From Bacteroidetes bacterium UBA4009 (lineage in GTDB: Bacteria > Bacteroidota > Bacteroidia > NS11-12g > UBA9320), in contig DGBH01000073.1 in the NCBI GenBank assembly GCA_002384205.1, positions 1-14,389 of the forward strand: a stretch of DNA of 14,389 nucleotides, read 5' to 3'. The position numbers were made by a program, and so were the translations under genes. Below are positions 14,094-14,389 of this stretch, piece after piece. Numbering within the stretch: position 1 is the stretch's first letter; every line of letters starts with the position of its first letter. Under the pieces are notes generated by a model. The model ran no database searches and was not told the origin of the DNA. It was given only the letters and a program-made list of their open reading frames with translations.

Positions 14094-14389
14094 TATTTAC
14101 CTTTATGAAACTTCATACGGTATTTGACATTCACTTTTCCTTTGCTAATATTGGTCAGTTTGCTTTTAATTAATTGCCGTTTGAACGCAGAAATATGATC
14201 AATAAAAAGTATTCCTTCAATATGGTCGTATTCGTGCTGTATAACACGAGCACTCATACCCTCAAATGTTTCTTGGAAATATTCTCCTGTTTCATCTTGG
14301 TACTTTAAGACGAGTATTGGTTTGCGTAACACATCTTCTCTCACATCAGGGATACTTAGACAACCTTCTTCAAAGGGCCACTCCTCTCC
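14093..14389 (-). CDS. def: Peptide deformylase, C-terminal part (5' end beyond window)
   Basis: Removes the formyl group from the N-terminal methionine of new proteins. Reading runs open from the right edge of the window: 98 codons are visible, beginning with G-E-E-W-P-F and then motif 2 E-G-C-L-S-I-P (visible residues 8-14, metal-binding Cys). Motif 3 Q-H-E-Y-D-H follows (two metal-binding His and the catalytic Glu), then I-E-G-I-L-F-I-D-H. The missing N-terminal half would carry motif 1 (G-x-G-x-A-A-x-Q). A GTG at 14344 is an internal valine downstream of motif 2 and not a start. The C-terminus ends in a basic tail (K-F-H-K-G-K). It is the most upstream visible gene of the five-gene unit running into the prenyltransferase, maf and the two envelope genes. 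Confidence 0.96.
   Translation of the reverse strand, partial: GEEWPFEEGCLSIPDVREDVLRKPILVLKYQDETGEYFQETFEGMSARVIQHEYDHIEGILFIDHISAFKRQLIKSKLTNISKGKVNVKYRMKFHKGK

Noticed and set aside
14342..14344. GTG at 14344 as start of an 83-residue protein
   Set aside because: The frame continues upstream to the window edge and encodes deformylase motif 2, so this is an internal valine.

Overview
The window is typical chromosomal sequence from a member of the Bacteroidota, most likely Flavobacteriia-like. The evidence is low GC, several TAnnTTTG-type -7 promoter boxes, a giant PKD-repeat protein with a type IX secretion 'type B' C-terminal sorting domain, and gene families common in that phylum (a two-lobed GNAT protein, a short RRM protein, a tandem Usp protein). 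I see no insertion sequence, prophage, CRISPR array, rRNA or integration scar.

Layout. 1-4759 (all minus): a TlpA-like thioredoxin lipoprotein, then a 1395-residue secreted protein with an IgGFc-binding-like head, about ten PKD/Ig-like repeats with paired cysteines, and a gliding/T9SS sorting domain. 4836-7455 (minus): a PaaI-type hotdog thioesterase; a tRNA-Lys(UUU) with its own promoter and terminator; and an overlapping pair, uridine phosphorylase then a GNAT-family protein. 7447-8460 (plus): a two-domain universal stress protein, divergent from the phosphorylase, with a clear promoter and a hairpin shared with the converging RRM gene. 8463-10614 (minus): the RRM protein, then a probable operon 6-pyruvoyltetrahydropterin synthase - folE - lolD-like ATPase. 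10830-11366 (plus): an ECF-type sigma factor. 11370-14389 (minus): a compact operon transcribed as def (cut by the window end) - UbiA-family prenyltransferase - maf - small beta-barrel-like exported protein - GDPD-like lipoprotein, with junctions overlapping or within 12 bases.

Working together. Most genes are housekeeping: translation (tRNA-Lys, deformylase), nucleotide salvage and sanitation (uridine phosphorylase, Maf), pterin synthesis (FolE plus PTPS acting on consecutive substrates), lipoprotein trafficking (LolD-like), stress response (Usp) and regulation (sigma, RRM). The accessory-looking parts are the secreted PKD giant and the two envelope proteins at the end of the def-maf operon.

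I did not find a clear previously undescribed multi-gene system. The best leads are a PTPS with animal-type Cys-x5-HGH spacing next to folE, a GDPD-fold lipoprotein lacking several expected catalytic positions, an RRM protein lacking two of the usual RNA-stacking aromatics, an archaeal-lipid-type UbiA protein in a maf operon, and the regular cysteine pattern of the PKD giant.
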